A stretch of DNA of 64,000 bases, taken from positions 2,330,501-2,394,500 of the forward strand of contig NZ_CP019437.1 of NCBI RefSeq assembly GCF_001940525.2, read 5' to 3'. A program made the position numbers and the translations under genes. This document shows, one piece after another, positions 48,545 to 59,046 of the stretch (positions are counted from its first letter, which is position 1; every line of letters begins with the position of its first letter). The notes under the pieces were generated by a model, which was not told where the DNA came from, did no database searches, and saw nothing but the letters and a program-made list of their open reading frames with translations. The DNA is from Thioclava nitratireducens. GTDB taxonomy: Bacteria > Pseudomonadota > Alphaproteobacteria > Rhodobacterales > Rhodobacteraceae.

Positions 48545-49450
48545 GTGAAGCTCTTTTCCACTCCGCCCCTGTCGCAGCTGTCGCAGGCCAAGACCGTAAG
48601 GCCCGGGTCGCAGTCCATGTCCGGCCCGACGCGCGGCGACGTCGGCCAGCCTTCGGAACTGCCCACCGTTCCGCGGGAACCACGGCTCGTGCAGATCGCC
48701 CATCTGGCCAAGGGCGGGCGTTGGCGGGTCGAGGCAATGCGCGCCCATTCCGAACCTTGCCTTCTGTGGTTCTCTCGAGGGCAGGGCCGGATCACGCTGG
48801 CGGGCGTGACGCGCGGCTATGGGCCAAATAACGCGATTTTCATCCCGCCGGGCGTGATGCACGGCTTCGAGATTTCCAACCAGACCCACGGTCAGGCGCT
48901 GTTCTTCGGGCGCGACAGCGACATCGTCTTGCCGCCCGCTGCCCATCACCTGCGCATCCGGGAGGCGATCGCACAGGGCGAAATCGGCTCGATCTTGGAA
49001 GCGATCCAGCGCGAGAACGAGAGCACGCGTCCCGCCGCCGACCGGGCACTGCGCAGCCATCTGGGCCTGCTCAGCGTTTGGCTCGAGCGACAGATCGCGA
49101 GCAATGCGAGCGAGGCGATCCGCCCGAGCGCGGCGCGCCGTCTGGTTACGCGCTACGCCGTTCTGGTCGAGCGCGAGTATCGCGCGGGAACGCCGGTCGC
49201 GGATATCGCGCGCGAACTGGGCGTAACACCGACCCATCTGTCGCGTGCCTGTCGCGACGCCTGCGGGAAATCGGCTCTGGAACTGATGCAGGAGCGGCGC
49301 CTTTACGAAGCCCGCCGCCTGCTGCGCGATACCCCCGTTCCGATCAAGGAGATCGCGCAGCTTCTGGGATATCGCAGCGCCGGATATTTCTCCCGCGCCT
49401 TTCAGGCCGGCACCGGCAGTACCCCGATCGCCTTCCGCCGCGCCACCTGA
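48545..49450 (+). CDS. AraC family transcriptional regulator with cupin sensor domain
   Basis: The protein (about 301 residues from GTG 48545) has an N-terminal cupin-like sensor domain (GQGRITLAGVTRGYGPNNAIFIPPGVMHGFEI). Two C-terminal helix-turn-helix motifs follow (ADIARELGVTPTHLSRACR and IKEIAQLLGYRSAGYFSRAF). Such regulators respond to small molecules, often aromatic acids. The frame is open back to GTG 48440, four bases after the miaA stop, so the true start is unsure; no strong ribosome binding site marks any candidate. Targets are unknown. Confidence 0.85.
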   Translation: MKLFSTPPLSQLSQAKTVRPGSQSMSGPTRGDVGQPSELPTVPREPRLVQIAHLAKGGRWRVEAMRAHSEPCLLWFSRGQGRITLAGVTRGYGPNNAIFIPPGVMHGFEISNQTHGQALFFGRDSDIVLPPAAHHLRIREAIAQGEIGSILEAIQRENESTRPAADRALRSHLGLLSVWLERQIASNASEAIRPSAARRLVTRYAVLVEREYRAGTPVADIARELGVTPTHLSRACRDACGKSALELMQERRLYEARRLLRDTPVPIKEIAQLLGYRSAGYFSRAFQAGTGSTPIAFRRAT

Positions 49451-49692
49451 GCGGCGTCTCGCGCCGCGAGGAAGGGCCGGCGGGCTTGCCTTCCGAGCGG
49501 GCCCCGGGCCGATCGCCCCGGGGGACTGCGACCGGCCGACGCGTGGGTCGCGTCTGGGCGAATTCGACCCATCACGCCAAGGGCGACGATACCTCGCAGC
49601 CTCGATCCGTGCGCCGAGGCGGCGGGGAAATCGCCCTCGCGCGTTTGTCACACCGATGTGCGTCTTTGGAACGGGCCCATGGATCAGACGCA

Positions 49693-51885
49693 TCATGCAG
49701 CGCTCGCGGTGCCATCGCGTTGCGGTAGGGTGAAACTCGAAACGGCGGCGATCAGCTGCGCGCTCTCGGACAGCATCGCGCGGCTGGCAGCGGCGCTGCG
49801 GTCGAACATCGCGGCCCCACGCTGCGTTGCCTGATCCAGTTGGTGCACCGCAGTGTTGATTTCGGCGATACCATTCGCCTGTTCCCCCGAAGAAGCCGCG
49901 ATTTCCGAGACCCGGTCATGGATTTCGCGCACCGAGCCCACGATCCGCGCTAGAGCCGCACCGGTCTGGCCGACCAGACTCACGCCGGATTGCACCTGCC
50001 GGTCCGAGGAAGAGATCAGCTCTGAGATTTCCTTAGCGGCTTCGGAGGAGCGCTGCGCCAGCGCGCGCACTTCCGAAGCGACGACCGCGAAGCCCCGGCC
50101 CGCCTCGCCCGCCCGTGCGGCCTCGACCCCGGCGTTGAGCGCGAGCAGGTTGGTCTGGAAGGCAATATCGTCGATCACCGAAGTGATCCGCGAAATCGCC
50201 TTTGCAGAGGTCTCGATCTCCGCCATCGCGGCCACCGCGCTATCCACCACGTTGGAGCCGCTCTCGGCATGTCCGCGCGCGTCGCTGGCAAGATCGCGCG
50301 CCGACTGCGCCCCTTCCGCTGCCGATTGGACCGAGACCGTAAGTTCGTTGAGGGCCGCCGCAGTTTGTTCGAGCGTTGCGGCATTGCGCTCTGTCTGGGC
50401 GCTGAGTTCATCGGCGGAGTTTGCGATTGCGCGGGCCTCGCCGTCGATATGCCGTGCCCCGCTGTCGATCTGACTCAGCGAAGCGGCAAGCTGGGCCACG
50501 GCCGCGTTGAAGTCGTGGCGGAGCTTTTCATACTCGCCGGGCAGTTCGTGATCGAGCGAAGCACCGAGATCGCCGCGCGCGAGCGCATCGAGCCCCGCAG
50601 CGAGCGTATTCACGATGGTCTTCTGATCCGCGAGAGCTTGCCGCGACTCTTCCTCGCGCTGGCGCAGGGCTGCCTGTTCCACGGCTTCGGCTTCGCGCTC
50701 CGCGCGTTGCGCGGCCTCTGCCTCAGCACGGCGAGCCTCCTCGGCCTGCGCGACCTCTTCCTGACGCGCGCGATCCGCCTTTCGGGCATTTTCCTCTTCG
50801 AGACGCAGGCTCTCCTGCATTTCGGCGTTCCGCTCGATATTCTCGGCGAAGACCTGGAGTGCCCGTGCCATCTCGCCCAGCTCATCGCGCCGCTTGGCGC
50901 CCGAAACCTTGACCTGCGTATCCCCTTTTGCAATCGCATCGGTCGCCCGCGCCAATGCGCCGATCGGGCGCGTGATCCGTCCACCCGCGATCCAGGCGAT
51001 CACCCCGGAGACGACGAAGGCCGCGGCAATCAAGCCGAGCGAAATCTGCCAGATCATTCGCCGCAGAGCCGCCAGCTCATCGGCGCTCAGTTCCACAGTC
51101 GCGGCACCGACGACGTCGCCGGAGAAATCCCGCACCGGTGTCGCGCGCAGCACGTAGTCCGCCCCGTCATGGGAGATCCACTTGTCGACCGTTTCGCCTG
51201 CGCGCAATGCCGCGAAATCCGCGTCGTTCAGCGGGTTCCGCTCATCCACGGTGAAGGCGAGCCGTTCTGGCTTCCCGTCCCCGAGGAGACCGAAATATTC
51301 ATACTCGGAGCCGGTCTGGGCCTTGAGCGCGTCGAAGAAGGTTTGTCCGATATTGAGGCCGATCTCCACCGAACCGACCTGCTTGCCCTCGTGGAAGACC
51401 GGGGCGACGCCCCGCGCTCCGATCCCCGCTTTGCCCGATTCCAGCGCCGCGACCGGCTTGCCGGTCTCGTTCACCGCGACCACGGTCTTGCGAAACCCCG
51501 ACAGATCGTCGCCGCGTTTTTCCAGCTTGTGGATACGGATCAGCGACGTTGCAGGCGCCAGATGGAACTGAAACTGCGCCACGCCAGTCTCGTCGCGCAA
51601 GACCGGCCAGTTCGGCGCGAAGATCGCTTCCAGCGCGGCATCGTCGCGGGCAGCCATTGCTGCCTGTACCTGCGGCAATCCTGCGATCAGCAGCGCCCGG
51701 TCGCGCGCACCGACACTCGCGGCCTCGATCGCGCTACGCATCCGTTCCTCGGCCGCATTCAGATTGCGCACGCGCGAGACATCCTCGAGCTTGCCACCGA
51801 CCCAGAACATCCCCGCTGCCATCAGCGCGCAGGCGATGAGCGAGATCACGATTGGCAACAACAGGATTTGCCGGCGAATGGACAT
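49693..51885 (-). CDS. methyl-accepting chemotaxis protein with periplasmic Cache domain
   Basis: The 730-residue receptor has TM1 (residues 7-29), a periplasmic double-Cache-like domain (about 35-285, including [20 protein letters not shown] and [18 protein letters not shown]), TM2 (about 290-312) and a HAMP domain. A long charged Ala/Glu/Arg coiled coil (about 365-440) comes next, and then the signalling hairpin with [21 protein letters not shown]. There is no C-terminal CheR-binding pentapeptide. The ligand is unknown. No che genes are nearby. Confidence 0.95.
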   Translation of the reverse strand: MSIRRQILLLPIVISLIACALMAAGMFWVGGKLEDVSRVRNLNAAEERMRSAIEAASVGARDRALLIAGLPQVQAAMAARDDAALEAIFAPNWPVLRDETGVAQFQFHLAPATSLIRIHKLEKRGDDLSGFRKTVVAVNETGKPVAALESGKAGIGARGVAPVFHEGKQVGSVEIGLNIGQTFFDALKAQTGSEYEYFGLLGDGKPERLAFTVDERNPLNDADFAALRAGETVDKWISHDGADYVLRATPVRDFSGDVVGAATVELSADELAALRRMIWQISLGLIAAAFVVSGVIAWIAGGRITRPIGALARATDAIAKGDTQVKVSGAKRRDELGEMARALQVFAENIERNAEMQESLRLEEENARKADRARQEEVAQAEEARRAEAEAAQRAEREAEAVEQAALRQREEESRQALADQKTIVNTLAAGLDALARGDLGASLDHELPGEYEKLRHDFNAAVAQLAASLSQIDSGARHIDGEARAIANSADELSAQTERNAATLEQTAAALNELTVSVQSAAEGAQSARDLASDARGHAESGSNVVDSAVAAMAEIETSAKAISRITSVIDDIAFQTNLLALNAGVEAARAGEAGRGFAVVASEVRALAQRSSEAAKEISELISSSDRQVQSGVSLVGQTGAALARIVGSVREIHDRVSEIAASSGEQANGIAEINTAVHQLDQATQRGAAMFDRSAAASRAMLSESAQLIAAVSSFTLPQRDGTASAA

Positions 51886-51983
51886 GTCGGACCCTTTCTC
51901 AAAGTCAGTCGGATCCGGACTAGAACGATTCTCCTAACATCTCGTTCACGCGATATCGGCGGCCCGCCGCGCCGCATAGAAAT

Positions 51984-52009
51984 GGGCCGCGCCCTTGCAG
52001 GCGCGGCCC
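51984..52009 (-). terminator. terminator after the aldehyde dehydrogenase gene
   Basis: A perfect 10-bp stem (51984-51993 with 52000-52009) has a 6-nt loop. On the minus strand it is followed by ATTTCT and lies 24 bases after the dehydrogenase stop. Confidence 0.75.
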
Positions 52010-52032
52010 GGGTTTCGGGGAGGTAAACCCTA

Positions 52033-53559
52033 TCAGAAGAACCCGAGCTTGTTCGGGTTGTAGCTGACCAGCATGTTCTTGGTCTGCTGGTAGTGATCGA
52101 GCATCATCTTGTGGGTCTCGCGACCGATGCCCGACTGCTTGTACCCGCCGAAGGCCGCGTGGGCCGGATAGGCGTGGTAGTTGTTGACCCAGACGCGGCC
52201 CGCCTCGATCCCGCGACCGAAGCGATAGGCACGCGAGCCGTCACGGGTCCAGACACCGGCGCCAAGGCCGTACATCGTGTCATTGGCGATCTCGAGCGCC
52301 TCTGCCTCGTCCTTGAAGGTCGTGACCGACACCACGGGGCCGAAGATTTCCTCCTGGAAGACCCGCATCTTGTTGTGGCCTTTCAGGATCGTCGGCTGGA
52401 TGTAGAAGCCGTTCGCCAGATCGCCGTTGAAGCGCGCGGCGTCACCGCCGGTGAGCACCTCGGCCCCTTCTTCGCGACCGATGCTCAGATAGGACATGAT
52501 CTTGTCATGCTGCTCCTGGCTCGCTTGCGCGCCGACCATCGTCTCCATCGCGCGAGGGTCGCCTTGCTTGATGGCTTCGACGCGGGCAATGCAACGCTCC
52601 ATGAACTTCTCGTAAATGTCCTCCTGAATGAGCGCGCGGCTCGGACAGGTGCAGACTTCACCCTGATTGAAGGCAAACAGCACGAAGCCTTCGACCGCCT
52701 TGTCGAGGAATGCATCATCCTCGGCCATCACGTCGGAGAAGAAGATGTTGGGCGACTTGCCGCCAAGTTCCAAGGTGACCGGGATCAGGTTCTCCGTCGC
52801 GGCCTGCATGATCTTGCGGCCCGTCGCGGTGGAGCCGGTGAAGGCGATCTTGGAGATGCGCGAGGAGCGCGCCAGCGCCGCGCCGACTTCCGCGCCGTAG
52901 CCGTTGACGATGTTGAGAACGCCATCGGGCAGCAGGTCGGCGATGACTTCAGCCACGACCATGATCGCTGCCGGAGTCTGCTCGGCCGGTTTCAGCACGA
53001 TGCAGTTGCCTGCCGCCAGCGCCGGCGCCAGCTTCCATGCCGCCATCAGAACCGAGAAGTTCCACGGAATGATCTGCCCGACGACGCCCAGCGGCTCGTG
53101 GAAGTGATAGGCGACGGTATCGGCGTCGATTTCCGACATCGTCCCCTCCTGGCTGCGCAGAACGCCCGCGAAATAGCGGAAATGGTCGACGGCGAGCGGG
53201 ATGTCGGCGGCCGTGGTCTCGCGGATCGGCTTGCCGTTGTCCCAGGTTTCGGCCGCGGCGATCAGGTCGAGATTTTCCTCGATCCGGTCGGCGATCTTCA
53301 GAAGGACGTTCGAGCGCTCGGCAGCCGAGGTCTTGCCCCAAGCGTCTTTCGCAGCATGGGCGGCATCAAGCGCGGCTTCGATATCCGCCTCGTTCGAATG
53401 GGCGACTTCGCAGACCTTGCTGCCAGTGATCGGTGTGATGTTGTCGAAATACTTGCCGCTTTTCGGGGGCACGAACTTGCCGCCGATGAAGTTGTCGTAG
53501 CGGTCGCGGAACGGCGACACGGAAACGCCTTTGAACTCGGGCGTCATATCATTGGCCAT
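52033..53559 (-). CDS. NAD+-dependent aldehyde dehydrogenase, AcoD/ExaC type
   Basis: The 508-residue enzyme has the catalytic pair in [15 protein letters not shown], the base Glu in [32 protein letters not shown] and the cofactor loop VLKPAEQTP. The C-x-C active site and the N-terminal [16 protein letters not shown] are characteristic of acetaldehyde dehydrogenases (AcoD, ExaC) used in ethanol or acetoin catabolism. ATG 53559 follows GGGAGGAAG; the frame continues upstream without family match. A 20-bp palindrome lies about 110 bases upstream, and the probable regulator is the next gene upstream. Confidence 0.94.
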   Translation of the reverse strand: MANDMTPEFKGVSVSPFRDRYDNFIGGKFVPPKSGKYFDNITPITGSKVCEVAHSNEADIEAALDAAHAAKDAWGKTSAAERSNVLLKIADRIEENLDLIAAAETWDNGKPIRETTAADIPLAVDHFRYFAGVLRSQEGTMSEIDADTVAYHFHEPLGVVGQIIPWNFSVLMAAWKLAPALAAGNCIVLKPAEQTPAAIMVVAEVIADLLPDGVLNIVNGYGAEVGAALARSSRISKIAFTGSTATGRKIMQAATENLIPVTLELGGKSPNIFFSDVMAEDDAFLDKAVEGFVLFAFNQGEVCTCPSRALIQEDIYEKFMERCIARVEAIKQGDPRAMETMVGAQASQEQHDKIMSYLSIGREEGAEVLTGGDAARFNGDLANGFYIQPTILKGHNKMRVFQEEIFGPVVSVTTFKDEAEALEIANDTMYGLGAGVWTRDGSRAYRFGRGIEAGRVWVNNYHAYPAHAAFGGYKQSGIGRETHKMMLDHYQQTKNMLVSYNPNKLGFF

Positions 53560-53670
53560 TGGTCTTCCTCCCAGTTTAGAGCGCAACCGACAGGGCCGCG
53601 CAGTATGGGGCTCAGCTTGCCTAATCGCGCACGCTACGCATAGCCGGTCTGCGCTGGGGGAATACGTCAT

Positions 53671-53690
53671 CTGTATCAGAGCTGAGACAG
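53671..53690. promoter_or_regulatory. 20-bp palindromic operator candidate upstream of the aldehyde dehydrogenase
   Basis: CTGTATCAGAGCTGAGACAG is a near-perfect palindrome with a single mismatched pair in 9-bp arms and lies 112-131 bases before the ATG. A 20-bp site with the same arms lies upstream of the regulator gene at 55299-55318; 16 of 20 positions are identical. Confidence 0.6.
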
Positions 53691-54228
53691 GTGCAGGCGC
53701 AGCATTCAGAGGAAGGAGGGGCGCCGCCCCGCACCCGCGGAGCCGCCGGGATATTTATCAGGACCGAAGGGGAGCGTCGCGCCAAGTAAGCCTCGCCCGC
53801 CATACCCTGCATCGGGATGCTAAGAGCTAGCACCGCACTTGCAGCTCATCATTCGCCTCTGCCCTATGCTTTGCCTCAGGCACGCCGCGGGTATCGGAGC
53901 GATACGTGCCGGAAGATTCCGAAGTCTTCATGCCTCAAGGAATCATCGAACTGTGGCGTGTTTTGGACGTTCGGGCGGCGATTTTCGTATGATCTTTACA
54001 ACTCTGGGGCGCAGATCGTGCCGAGCGACACCGGACCGATCTATGTGGGAAACCGTTGCGAAAATGTGAGTGAAGCACTTTGCACAGCTAATTGGGCGCA
54101 CGACGACTTGCAGTTGTTACGACAAGGCAGGCGCCCCACGGGGTGCCAGGCAAGAAACGGAGATCCGGAAACGCGATAGAGTAGCGCCGTGATCGGTCGG
54201 CCCAGCCCCCTGCCCGCCTCACCGCCAC
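53691..54228. other. non-coding stretch between the regulator and aldehyde dehydrogenase genes
   Basis: No frame here has protein-like composition. A GC-rich palindromic stretch near 53718-53732 followed by CCGGGATATTTATC resembles degenerate REP-like intergenic elements seen in Rhodobacterales, but I cannot confirm this. A hairpin of 7-8 bp at 54129-54146 lies 83 bases after the regulator stop and may be its terminator. I see no promoter with confidence. Confidence 0.35.
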
Positions 54229-55200
54229 TCAAACGCCGAGGTTGAGCGCCTTGGCCTTGCGGTAGAAGGTCGCCCGACCGATGCCGAGATCGCGGGCGGC
54301 AGCCGAGACGTTGCCGCCGTTGCGGGCCAGTGCGCGGGCCATTTCGGCGCGTTGCGCTTCTTCGAGACCGTTGCGGATGCCATGCTCCAGCAGATCGGAA
54401 GCCGGAAGCTGGCCGATCTGCCCGGCCTCGATGCCGAGGTGCCGCCGGGCGGCGCGGGTGGCGCCGACGACGAGATCGTCGCGGTCGAGCGCCAGCAGCA
54501 TCACGCCCTGCGCCCCGGTCTCGCCCGAGCCGGTCGAGAGGATGCGCGCGCCGTCATAGGAGGCGCGGAACAGGTCCGCCTCGATCCGGTGCGCCGCGTC
54601 CTGCACGGTCAGCGCCACGAGGCGCGCATATCCCTCGGTCATGTCGGAGCGCGCGGAGCTGACGTCGATCACGCCGGCCAGATCGCCCTGCGCGCCGAAA
54701 ATGGGCGAGCCCATGCAGGTCAGCACCGTGTTGCGGGTGCGGAAATGCTGATCGCGCCAGACGGTGACGGGGCGCGCCTCGGCGACGCAGGTACCGATGC
54801 CGTTCGTGCCCTCGACCCCTTCGGACCAGTCCGAGCCGGGCGCGAGGTTGGAGGAATGGAAATCATCCTTATCCGCGTCGCGCAAACGCTCGTCCAGCAC
54901 GAGCCCGCCCGCGTCGGATAGAAGGACCGTGCAGCCCGCATCGCCTGCCGCCCGCGACAGACGGTCGAGCACCGGCGAGGCGATCCGCATCATCAGTTCC
55001 GCCCGCTCGCGCCGCTCGCGCATCTCGGCTTGGGTCAGGCGCTCATTGCGCCCACCGGTTTCGGGGTCGATGCGGTGATGGATCATCGAGCGGCGCCAAC
55101 TCGCCGCGAACCCCGCCCGCGTGGCGGATTTCGGCGAAGAGACGACTTCGCGCACGATATCGGCATGTTGGCGCGGAACGCCCGTATGCAGTGACGGCAT
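54229..55200 (-). CDS. AcoR-like GAF/Fis transcriptional regulator lacking the AAA+ domain
   Basis: The 323-residue protein begins like AcoR-type activators (VSSPKSATRAGFAASWRRSM, then HHRIDPETG) and has a GAF sensor domain (about residues 75-210, with SEGVEGTNGIGTC and CMGSPIFGAQGDLAGVIDVS). It ends in a Fis helix-turn-helix (GNVSAAARDLGIGRATFYRK). The sigma54-contacting AAA+ domain with GAFTGA and Walker motifs is absent; the GAF part runs directly into a short linker. It cannot therefore act as a normal sigma54 activator. Its gene and the neighbouring aldehyde dehydrogenase each carry the same palindrome upstream. GGGAGG precedes the ATG. Confidence 0.9.
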   Translation of the reverse strand: MPSLHTGVPRQHADIVREVVSSPKSATRAGFAASWRRSMIHHRIDPETGGRNERLTQAEMRERRERAELMMRIASPVLDRLSRAAGDAGCTVLLSDAGGLVLDERLRDADKDDFHSSNLAPGSDWSEGVEGTNGIGTCVAEARPVTVWRDQHFRTRNTVLTCMGSPIFGAQGDLAGVIDVSSARSDMTEGYARLVALTVQDAAHRIEADLFRASYDGARILSTGSGETGAQGVMLLALDRDDLVVGATRAARRHLGIEAGQIGQLPASDLLEHGIRNGLEEAQRAEMARALARNGGNVSAAARDLGIGRATFYRKAKALNLGV

Positions 55201-55298
55201 GCGAAAGCCTCCCTCTCTTGCGCAGCCTATGAAAGTCCACGCAGGTTAGGCCGATTCGAACCGTTCACAACGTAAATTCCCGCTGAGCGGGCAGGCAC

Positions 55299-55318
55299 CT
55301 GTCTCGGGGTTGAGACAG
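55299..55318. promoter_or_regulatory. 20-bp palindromic operator candidate upstream of the regulator gene
   Basis: CTGTCTCGGGGTTGAGACAG, with arms CTGTCTC and GAGACAG, lies 99-118 bases before the regulator ATG. It is the sister of the site at 53671-53690, and the distance to the start codon is similar in both cases. Confidence 0.6.
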
Positions 55319-55325
55319 TCTAGGC

Positions 55326-56063
55326 TCACGGCTCCTCGTGCCGCCGCCCGCGAAAACCTTGCGCCACCACGAATTTCTCCGAGCTGTCCGAGCGCGAGGC
55401 TGGCGGTTTCACATTGGCGACCTTGGTGAAGTTTTTCTTCAGGATCGTCATCAATCCCTGCTCCGCGCCGCCTGCGAGAACCTTGGCGACAAAGGTGCCG
55501 CCCTCTTCGAGCACGTCGAAGGCGAACTCTGCCGCCGCTTCGCACAGCGTGATGATGCGCAGGTGATCGGTGTTCTGGTGCCCCGAGGACGCGGCCGCCA
55601 TATCCGACATCACCACATCCGCAGAGCCGCCAAGCCATTCCTTGACCTTGTCGTCGGCGCCTTCTTCGAGGAAATCGAGCACGTGGATTTCGGCCCCGGC
55701 GATCGGTGTGACCTCCTGCAGATCGACACCCAGAACGGTGCCGACCTTCTTGCCGGATTTCTCGCCCAGGGCGTTCACACGCTTGACCGCCACCTGACAC
55801 CAGCCGCCAGGCGCACAACCCAGATCGACCACGCGCGCGCCGGGCACGAGGAAGCGATACTTGTCGTCCAGCTCGAGGATTTTGTAGGCGGCACGGCCTC
55901 GATAGCCCTCTTTCTTGGCACGCTGAACGTAAGGGTCGTTCAGCTGCCGCTCCAGCCAGAGGGTCGAGGACAGCTTGCGCCCCTTCGCCGTCTTCACGCG
56001 CACGCGCAGGTCGCGCTGCCCGCGTCCCGAAGTGTTCTTGCCGCTCGGTGTCTTCGCCATCAT
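55326..56063 (-). CDS. rlmE: 23S rRNA (uridine-2'-O-)-methyltransferase
   Basis: The 245-residue FtsJ/RrmJ enzyme methylates U2552 in the 50S A-loop. Its SAM motif is [16 protein letters not shown], and the K-D-K-E catalytic set is present ([24 protein letters not shown]). A basic N-terminal extension ([20 protein letters not shown]) precedes the core, as in other alphaproteobacteria. The start overlaps the ppx stop by four bases. Confidence 0.96.
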   Translation of the reverse strand: MMAKTPSGKNTSGRGQRDLRVRVKTAKGRKLSSTLWLERQLNDPYVQRAKKEGYRGRAAYKILELDDKYRFLVPGARVVDLGCAPGGWCQVAVKRVNALGEKSGKKVGTVLGVDLQEVTPIAGAEIHVLDFLEEGADDKVKEWLGGSADVVMSDMAAASSGHQNTDHLRIITLCEAAAEFAFDVLEEGGTFVAKVLAGGAEQGLMTILKKNFTKVANVKPPASRSDSSEKFVVAQGFRGRRHEEP

Positions 56064-57208
56064 TTAATCTCTTCTAACACGCCGTCTCCGGCCATTTGCG
56101 CATAGAGGAGCCCCTCGCGCAGGCCACGGTCGGCAATGGACATCTGGTCGGTGGGCCAGACCCGCATAAGGGCCTGGAGAATTGCGGCGCCGGACATGAT
56201 CAAGGTGTGTCGGTCGCGCCCGATCCGCGGGTCGGAGCGCCGCCCGGCGGGCCCGAGTTGCAGGAAGGAGCGGATCACAGCGTCGATCTCGCCCGAGGTC
56301 ATGGTCAGCCCGTCCACCCGGTTGCGGTCATAGCGCTTCAGGTTGAGGTGGCAGGCCGCGACCGTCGTGACGGTGCCGGAGGTGCCGATGATCTGGAATC
56401 CGTCCTGCGGGCTGCCCGCCGCGTAGGGCGTGAAGTCCGCGAGCTTCTCCTCGAAGAACCAGCTCATAAGCGCAAAGCGTGCGGCATCGTCTTCGACATC
56501 GGCGAATTGATCCTTGAGCGTCGCGACCCCGAGCGGCACCGAAATCCAATCGACAACGCGCGCCGCCGGATCGGGCCCGTCGGGCTGGTTGAACCCTTGC
56601 GAGAGGCGCATGATCGCGCGGGCCCTGTCGCCGGGCGGCACGTCTTCGAGGTCGATCCAGACGAGCTCTGTCGAGCCGCCGCCGATATCGACCACCAGAA
56701 CCTGCTCGGAATTGGGCGACACCAGCGAAGCGCAGGAGATCACGGCCAGCCGCGCCTCTTCCTCGGGCGCGATGATCTCCAGCGGCAGGCCGGTCTCGCG
56801 GCGTACATAACGGATGAAGTCGCGCGCATTCTTGGCGCGCCGGCAGGCTTCGGTCGCCACCAGACGCATCCGGGTGACCCCGTGCGTTTCGATCTTGCGG
56901 CGACAGATTTGCAAAGCCTGAACGGTGCGCGACATCGAGCTGCGCGACAACCGGCCATAGGTTTCGAGACCCTGACCCAGCTGGACCGCTTTCGAGAAGC
57001 TGTCCACGACCTGAAACTGAGAACCCTTGGGACGGGCAATCAGCATCCGGCAACTGTTGGTGCCAAGATCGAGAGCGGCATATAGCCCCTCGCCGGACTT
57101 GGCGGATTTGGTCGCGGGGGACTCGACCTGAGCCGGTTTCACCGCCCGCGCGGGCGATGCAGCTGTCGGGAGCGCGCCCGCCGACCGGGGACGCTTGGGC
57201 GTCATCAT
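56060..57208 (-). CDS. Ppx/GppA family exopolyphosphatase or guanosine pentaphosphatase
   Basis: The 382-residue ASKHA-fold protein has the phosphate-1 motif [16 protein letters not shown] after a basic, Pro/Ala-rich N-terminal extension of about 45 residues. Phosphate-2, [15 protein letters not shown], follows. It removes phosphate from polyphosphate or pppGpp; sequence alone does not decide between them. It overlaps rlmE and lies downstream of a PhoR-like kinase gene on the same strand. Confidence 0.92.
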   Translation of the reverse strand: MMTPKRPRSAGALPTAASPARAVKPAQVESPATKSAKSGEGLYAALDLGTNSCRMLIARPKGSQFQVVDSFSKAVQLGQGLETYGRLSRSSMSRTVQALQICRRKIETHGVTRMRLVATEACRRAKNARDFIRYVRRETGLPLEIIAPEEEARLAVISCASLVSPNSEQVLVVDIGGGSTELVWIDLEDVPPGDRARAIMRLSQGFNQPDGPDPAARVVDWISVPLGVATLKDQFADVEDDAARFALMSWFFEEKLADFTPYAAGSPQDGFQIIGTSGTVTTVAACHLNLKRYDRNRVDGLTMTSGEIDAVIRSFLQLGPAGRRSDPRIGRDRHTLIMSGAAILQALMRVWPTDQMSIADRGLREGLLYAQMAGDGVLEEIK

Positions 57209-57337
57209 TACGCCCTCCGATTTGAAGTTGCCATAAAGCTATCGGTTTGCGCGTCCCGGTTCAAGGGAGCGCGACGCGGAAGTGACAGAACGTCAGCGCA
57301 TCTCGTCTAGCCGAAACCGAACCGTACCGGCGCGCTC

Positions 57338-58396
57338 TCAGGCCGCAGGCAGGATCACCGTGAAGCAGCTGCCCTCGCCCTTCTTGCTGTCGACGCGGAA
57401 CCGGCCACGGTGGCGCGCCACGATATGCTTGACGATGGCGAGACCCAGCCCCGTTCCGCCCTTCTCGCGCGAGCGGTGGGTATCGACGCGGTAGAAGCGC
57501 TCGGTCAGGCGCGGCAGGTGCTGTTCGTCGATGCCCTCGCCGCGGTCGATCACATCGACGCGATAGGCTTTGCCGCGCAACACCGGCTCATGCGGGATCA
57601 GTGAGACCCGCAGCCGCACCTCGCCGCCCTGCCCGCCATATTTGATCGCGTTCTCCACGAGGTTCGAGAAGACCTGCGTCAGCTGATCGGGGTCGCCCTG
57701 CACCGGCAAGGCCCCGGCCTCGCCCTCGGAGATCAGCTTCACCTGTGCCGCTTCTGCCACGGGTTCTAGCGTCTGCGTGATCCCTTTGAGCACCAGCGCC
57801 AGATCGACCTTGCCAGTGGGACGCATCCTCTCTTCGCCCTCGACACGGCTGAGCGAGAGAAGATCGCCCACCAGACGGTTCATCCGCGCCGCCTCGCGCT
57901 CCATGATCGACAGGAACCGGTCGCGCGCCGCCGCATCGTCGCGCGCGCTCGAGCGGAGCGTCTCGATGAAGCCCATCAGCGCGGTCAGCGGCGTGCGCAA
58001 CTCGTGGCTCACATTTGCAACGAAATCGCGCCGCATGGCTTCGGCAGATTCGAGAGCCGTGATGTCTTCGAAGCTTGCCAGAACCGAATTCGTCGCAAGC
58101 GGCCCTTCGGGCGCGGGCGGCAGCGGAGAGAAATGCACCAGCGTGATCGTCTCGGCCTGACCGGTGGGATGCAGCCGCAGGCGAACCGGATCGGGTCGCG
58201 CCCCGCGCAGCGCCGCGCTCACCGCCGCCCCGAAGCCGGGCTGGCGCAACGCCGTCACATAGGGGCGCCCGAGAAACTGCGTTCCGAACAGCCGATTGGC
58301 TGCGAGATTGCCCTGCGCGATCCGCTCGTCGCGCCCGATCAGCAAAACCGCGCTCGGCAGCGCGTCGAGAACCTGTCCGATCGCCCCTTGGCTCAT
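57338..58396 (-). CDS. soluble PhoR-like sensor histidine kinase
   Basis: The 352-residue protein has a PAS domain (about 10-115), a HisKA domain with phosphoacceptor His131 (FVANVSHELRTPLTALMGF), and a HATPase domain with NLVENAIKYGG and DRGEGI. GGTGLGLAIVKH completes the nucleotide site. It resembles PhoR but has no transmembrane helix at the N terminus, so it would sense from the cytoplasm. No phoB or pst genes are in this window; the next downstream gene is ppx. GGAGG at 7 nt supports the ATG. Confidence 0.88.
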   Translation of the reverse strand: MSQGAIGQVLDALPSAVLLIGRDERIAQGNLAANRLFGTQFLGRPYVTALRQPGFGAAVSAALRGARPDPVRLRLHPTGQAETITLVHFSPLPPAPEGPLATNSVLASFEDITALESAEAMRRDFVANVSHELRTPLTALMGFIETLRSSARDDAAARDRFLSIMEREAARMNRLVGDLLSLSRVEGEERMRPTGKVDLALVLKGITQTLEPVAEAAQVKLISEGEAGALPVQGDPDQLTQVFSNLVENAIKYGGQGGEVRLRVSLIPHEPVLRGKAYRVDVIDRGEGIDEQHLPRLTERFYRVDTHRSREKGGTGLGLAIVKHIVARHRGRFRVDSKKGEGSCFTVILPAA

Positions 58397-58620
58397 TGCC
58401 GCGCCTCCCCGCCTGCCATCTCGTTCGGAGCAAGGTTTGAGCGATGCGAGGCGAGCTGTAAAGGCTTGTCATAGACATGAAATCCAACCCTGCATCGGCA
58501 TTGCAACTCACGCTTCGCGGTTCGCAATCAATGGGTTGTAGAATGGCTACCGAGACGTTAAACCTAGGCGTGTATTTAGCCGAGCCCGGTCGGGTTCCGT
58601 CGAATACATCATCGGGGGCG

Positions 58621-59046
58621 ATGAGGTTATTACGAATTATGCCAAGAACCCCGAGTTCCCGCCTTGCGCTACAAGCTGTTCTCTTTCAATGCGTGAAAAC
58701 GTCCGAGAGCAGCAACCTTCTGCTTGTAGACCCGGGCGGAAAGTTGCCCCCGTCGCTCAACGAGATTTCGGGCCAGGCGATTCAGGTACTGCAATACGAC
58801 CAGATCACCGCGAAAAAGATGGCGGCTCTGCGCCCCGAACTGGTGCTGGCGCCGCTGCTGACCACGCGGTTCGACATTCTCGATCTGGCAAAGCGTCTCG
58901 AACGGTTCGGGTTTGCCGGCAAGCTGCGGGCCTATTCCACTCCGCTTCCGAATATCGACTTCATCCGGCAGGAGGTGCGCGCCGCGCATCCCCAGCTCGA
59001 TTTCGATATATTCACCTTGCCGGTCGACAAGCGTCGCGACAATTAG
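58621..59046 (+). CDS. conserved-looking hypothetical protein
   Basis: From ATG 58621 the product is 141 residues, beginning [20 protein letters not shown]. It alternates beta and helix elements and includes [20 protein letters not shown], then [21 protein letters not shown] and [10 protein letters not shown]. The layout is reminiscent of a receiver-like or other Rossmann-type fold, but no phosphoacceptor or catalytic motif is evident. An upstream ATG (58543) in frame would add 26 residues of less protein-like sequence. No strong ribosome binding site is visible at either. The stop overlaps that of the convergent carbonic-anhydrase-like gene. Confidence 0.6.
   Translation: MRLLRIMPRTPSSRLALQAVLFQCVKTSESSNLLLVDPGGKLPPSLNEISGQAIQVLQYDQITAKKMAALRPELVLAPLLTTRFDILDLAKRLERFGFAGKLRAYSTPLPNIDFIRQEVRAAHPQLDFDIFTLPVDKRRDN

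Noticed and set aside
49502..49523. GC hairpin CCCCGGG/CCCGGGG considered as a terminator of the AraC gene
   Set aside because: No T tract on either strand and the palindromic CCCGGG allows several registers, so function is not supported.
53560..53700. sigma54 (-24/-12) promoter for the aldehyde dehydrogenase
   Set aside because: The only GG...TTGC candidate has 11 rather than 10 bases between the GG and GC elements, and the neighbouring regulator lacks an AAA+ domain.
53817..54179. Open frame of 120 codons on the plus strand in the intergenic region
   Set aside because: Composition is not protein-like (many Ser, Cys, Arg), no ribosome binding site, no motif.
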